Source of the DNA: Streptomyces longhuiensis
GTDB lineage: Bacteria > Actinomycetota > Actinomycetes > Streptomycetales > Streptomycetaceae
Direction: 5' to 3'
Length of the DNA: 64,000 nt
Assembly (NCBI RefSeq): GCF_020616555.1
Contig: NZ_CP085173.1
Location: forward strand, 6,526,001-6,590,000
The position numbers were made by a program, and so were the translations under genes. This document shows, piece by piece, positions 62,601 to 64,000 of this stretch. How positions within the stretch are numbered: the stretch's first letter is position 1; each line of letters begins with the position of its first letter. The notes beneath the pieces are model-generated. The model saw only the letters and a program-made list of their open reading frames with translations, was not told the origin of the DNA and made no database searches.

Positions 62601-63529
62601 GCACCACGGGCCACTACGAGGGCACGGTCACAGCGGGCTGCGGCGACACCTGGACCGGTCTGCGCAAGCTCGACGGGGCCCCGGACGGCGCCGACTTCGT
62701 CCTCGACGACTTCACCGTCACCGACCTCGGCCCGGCCGGGGAGAAGGCGGCCTGCGGCACCCTCGCCCTGAAGTCGGACGAGACGCTGGAGCCCGGCCGG
62801 ACGAACAAGGTGGAGGCCACCTTCACCAACTACGAGGCGAGCGAGATCAAGGGCGCGTCCCTCTCGCTCGACCTGCCCGAGGGCTGGCAGGCCGAGCCCG
62901 CGGGCCCGGTCGCGCTGGACCCGGTCGCGCCCGGTGCCAAGGCGACGGCCACCTGGCAGGTCACCCCGCCGGTCGACGCCAAGTACCAGCCGTACCAGCT
63001 GAGTTCGAAGGCGACGTACGCCGTCGGGGACAGCACGCGGACGCTGACCGCGGGCGCCACCGTGCGCACGCTCCCGCCGCCCCCCACCACGGACACGTAC
63101 GCCAGTGACCTGGACTGGACGGCCATGGACAACGGCTGGGGTCCCGCCGAGAAGGACATGGAGAACGGTGAGACCGGCGCCGGCGACGGCAAGCCGCTGA
63201 CCGTCAACGGAACCGTCTACGCCAAGGGTCTCGGCACCGCGTCCCCCGGGAAGATCCGCTACTACCTGGGCGGCCGCTGCACCTCGTTCACCGCCGAGGT
63301 CGGCCAGGACGACTCGCAGGGGACGCGCGGCAGCGTGCAGTTCTCCGTCGAGGCGGACGGCACCCAGAAGGTCCAGTCGCCGGTCCTCAAGGCCGCCGAC
63401 AACGCCTGGGCGCTGACCGCGGACGTGACCGGCGCCAAGTACGTCGACCTGATCACGGGCGACGGCGGCGACGGCCCGGGCAACGACCACGCCGACTGGG
63501 GCAACGCCCGCTTCCACTGCGGTAGTTGA
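59690..63529 (+). CDS. Secreted GH101 endo-alpha-N-acetylgalactosaminidase
   Basis: The 1,279-residue precursor has a signal peptide (about 1-31), a GH101 N-terminal beta-sandwich, a catalytic TIM barrel (about 300-600) and two beta-sandwich modules. A NEW3-type domain follows (TNYEASEIKGASLSLDLPEG), then a C-terminal NPCBM module (about 1135-1279). The predicted nucleophile is Asp460 in TIYLDVYYTHGW and the acid/base Glu486 in LASEWADKFERE. The enzyme removes the Gal-GalNAc disaccharide from O-glycans such as mucin. ATG 59690 is chosen because the signal peptide begins there. Confidence 0.92.
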   Translation: MSRRSRAACAVAVAAASSAVFALTGPVLPAAADPAPAVAQAVIGSAQLSVAVADDFPRVLAYTDRASGAELLGSTNPVDKVTLNGKAYTVAVKGAPVLTGSKASYTLTFPDLAGVEIDASLSVSGRATTFKVTAVRDTAAFRVGTIDIPGHDLVSVGSADGGAETAFTTLDNDSTRTADVFGKVTADTPAEASPVGASYAIVNTGRLAAAVESNSTYDKPSGKTGGDDARFWHQARTSADGSTRVGVWSGQWTYRGEGAPAPDKDLPWAKVVVTPDANGDGKVDWQDGAVAFHSIGVKAKGSDGTPDRVITHIPFNFASQATHPFLRTLDDVKRISLATDNLGQFALLKGYASEGHDSAHPDYGGNINKRAGGLKDLNELLKGGKKFGTSFGVHVNATEAYPVAKHFTGDLVDPKAPGWNWLDQSYYIDQRRDINSGDLAARFKQLREETDPNLTTIYLDVYYTHGWIAEKTAEAVRAQGWNLASEWADKFERESLWSHWANDLDYGPKTDKGLNSKIIRFIRNGEKDVWNSDPVLGQSAIDEFEGWTGENDWNAFYDNVWQRDLPAKFLQHQQITRWNGNDITFTGGLRGTVEDGRRAFYDHGRKVLNGTAYLLPWDGGKKLYHYNKDGGTTSWAVPGSSYTVYRLTDNGRVKTGTVRASGGKVTLKADAGQPYVLYPADKAPHAVDPAWGEGTHIKDPGFNDARLAAWDKDGTVGRDTDDHGRNSAALSGTGTAAVEQRVSGLDAGKRYTASAWVEVEPGKSRRTTLSAGGESVAVERSTLQNGVASSDWGGTYMQRVKTTFTAPANGRTTLRIEAAKGSSAKVRVDDVRVVSNAPSTKPGTVVHEDFEDVDQGWGPFDKGDAGGVTDPRTHIAQKNAPYTQAGWNGKLVDDVIGGGESLKSHEENTGVVYRTSPAAVPMTDGHAYKVAFDYQSSHAGAYQWVSGYDRIAADGTPDQVETASTPIGQQRTTGHYEGTVTAGCGDTWTGLRKLDGAPDGADFVLDDFTVTDLGPAGEKAACGTLALKSDETLEPGRTNKVEATFTNYEASEIKGASLSLDLPEGWQAEPAGPVALDPVAPGAKATATWQVTPPVDAKYQPYQLSSKATYAVGDSTRTLTAGATVRTLPPPPTTDTYASDLDWTAMDNGWGPAEKDMENGETGAGDGKPLTVNGTVYAKGLGTASPGKIRYYLGGRCTSFTAEVGQDDSQGTRGSVQFSVEADGTQKVQSPVLKAADNAWALTADVTGAKYVDLITGDGGDGPGNDHADWGNARFHCGS

Positions 63530-63542
63530 TCCGTCGCGCCAC

Positions 63543-63570
63543 GGGGCCCCGCTGCCAGTGGCGGGGCCCC
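63543..63570 (+). terminator. Terminator after GH101
   Basis: GGGGCCCCGC (63543-63552) pairs with GCGGGGCCCC (63561-63570), followed by TT. Very GC-rich stem, 14 nt after the stop. Confidence 0.75.
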
Positions 63571-63582
63571 TTCCGCGCACAC

Positions 63583-63602
63583 CGTAGACAGCGCTTTCTA
63601 CG
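63583..63602 (+). promoter_or_regulatory. Operator-like 20-bp palindrome before the lyase gene
   Basis: CGTAGACAGCGCTTTCTACG is self-complementary except for one mismatched pair. Its AGCGCT centre is typical of LacI-family operators in front of Streptomyces sugar genes. Confidence 0.6.
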
Positions 63603-63621
63603 ACTGATTAGGTGCAACCCC

Positions 63622-64000
63622 ATGACACCCACGCGCCGCACGTTCCTCATCGCCTCAACTCTCCTGGCCGGGGCGGCACTTGCCCCGCCCGCCCATGCCG
63701 CCGGCGCTTCCGGCGCCGCCGACGACGAGTTCGACACCCTGCGCAGGCGATGGCTGGAGATCTCCCTCGGCACCGGCTACGACGCCACCGCCGAGCCCTA
63801 CGCCTCGCGCCTGAAGGAACTCGGAGAACTCGCCCGCGGCTTCAGAGCGACGATGGCCCCGACCGCCACGTCCCTCTGGCCCGGCTACCCCTTCGACCCG
63901 CCGGCCGGCATCACCCAGGGCTACAACCGCCTGTGGACGATGACCCAGGCCTACGCCCAGGAGGGCACGGGATCCACCGGCGACGCGGGCCTCCTCGCCG
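63622..64000 (+). CDS. Polysaccharide lyase family 8-like enzyme, N-terminus only
   Basis: Only 126 residues are visible before the window ends. The start MTPTRRTFLIASTLLAGAAL is a Tat signal. The mature part begins DEFDTLRRRWLEISLGTGYD and continues with the helical N-domain of PL8 (SRLKELGELARGFRATM). PL8 enzymes split hyaluronate, chondroitin or xanthan by beta-elimination. The AGGTG near 63610 is a weak ribosome site. It follows GH101 and probably shares an interest in host or extracellular glycans. Catalytic residues (Asn, His, Tyr) lie outside the window. Confidence 0.7.
   Translation, partial: MTPTRRTFLIASTLLAGAALAPPAHAAGASGAADDEFDTLRRRWLEISLGTGYDATAEPYASRLKELGELARGFRATMAPTATSLWPGYPFDPPAGITQGYNRLWTMTQAYAQEGTGSTGDAGLLA

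Overview
The window is a GC-rich actinobacterial chromosome segment, almost certainly from a Streptomyces. The signs are near-exclusive GC-ending codons, GTG starts, Tat signal peptides, twin leader-peptide attenuators and typical Streptomyces gene content. As I recall, the order GGDEF/EAL gene, ilvB-ilvN-ilvC, serA, proline catabolism, leuB, ilvE, urease-like genes, cimA also occurs on the Streptomyces coelicolor chromosome. I could not run a search to confirm this.

Layout. 1-4,002 (minus): FHA-ABC exporter, a small acidic protein and a Ser/Thr kinase in one operon; the kinase runs off the left edge. 4,143-8,744: a small membrane protein, a basic 65-residue protein, a large LuxR-family ATPase regulator and a small conserved protein. 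8,794-12,325: secreted sugar dehydrogenase lipoprotein, aldo/keto reductase, 2-hydroxyacid dehydrogenase. 12,570-21,293: membrane PAS-GGDEF-EAL protein, then the ilvBNC operon behind an attenuator, then serA. 21,437-23,702: DHA2-type exporter and its TetR regulator, separated by a striking 13-bp repeat array. 23,691-27,865: PucR regulator divergent from proline dehydrogenase and P5C dehydrogenase. 27,959-32,498: class A beta-lactamase, a three-gene phospholipid operon and an AAC(2')-like acetyltransferase. 32,750-37,085: a 46-residue protein, a purple-acid-type phosphatase, leuB and ilvE. 37,122-44,299: NCS1 permease divergent from a fused urease gamma/beta subunit, a divergent urease alpha subunit, agmatine deiminase, a TetR regulator and an MHS-family transporter. 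44,371-46,219: cimA behind its own isoleucine-type leader attenuator. 46,295-64,000: secreted carbohydrate-active enzymes (GH30, GH3, GH101, a PL8-like lyase), an orphan cytochrome b, an amino-acid permease, YceI, an M15-like secreted protein and others.

How the genes work together. The amino-acid core (ilvBNC, leuB, ilvE, cimA) covers much of branched-chain synthesis, including a pyruvate-citramalate route to isoleucine. Two of its units, ilvBNC and cimA, show textbook leader peptide plus terminator arrangements with rare branched-chain codons. The NCS1, urease-like, agmatine deiminase and MHS block looks like a nitrogen-scavenging unit without urease maturation genes. Its alpha subunit lacks the usual flap cysteine and several conserved urease segments, so its substrate may not be urea. 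The divergent GH30 and GH3 genes carry matching promoters with the same sequence at the -10, suggesting shared control of beta-glucan breakdown.

Limits. Everything here was read by eye. Motif-level operators and promoters are candidates, and family assignments rest on recognisable motifs rather than on searches.
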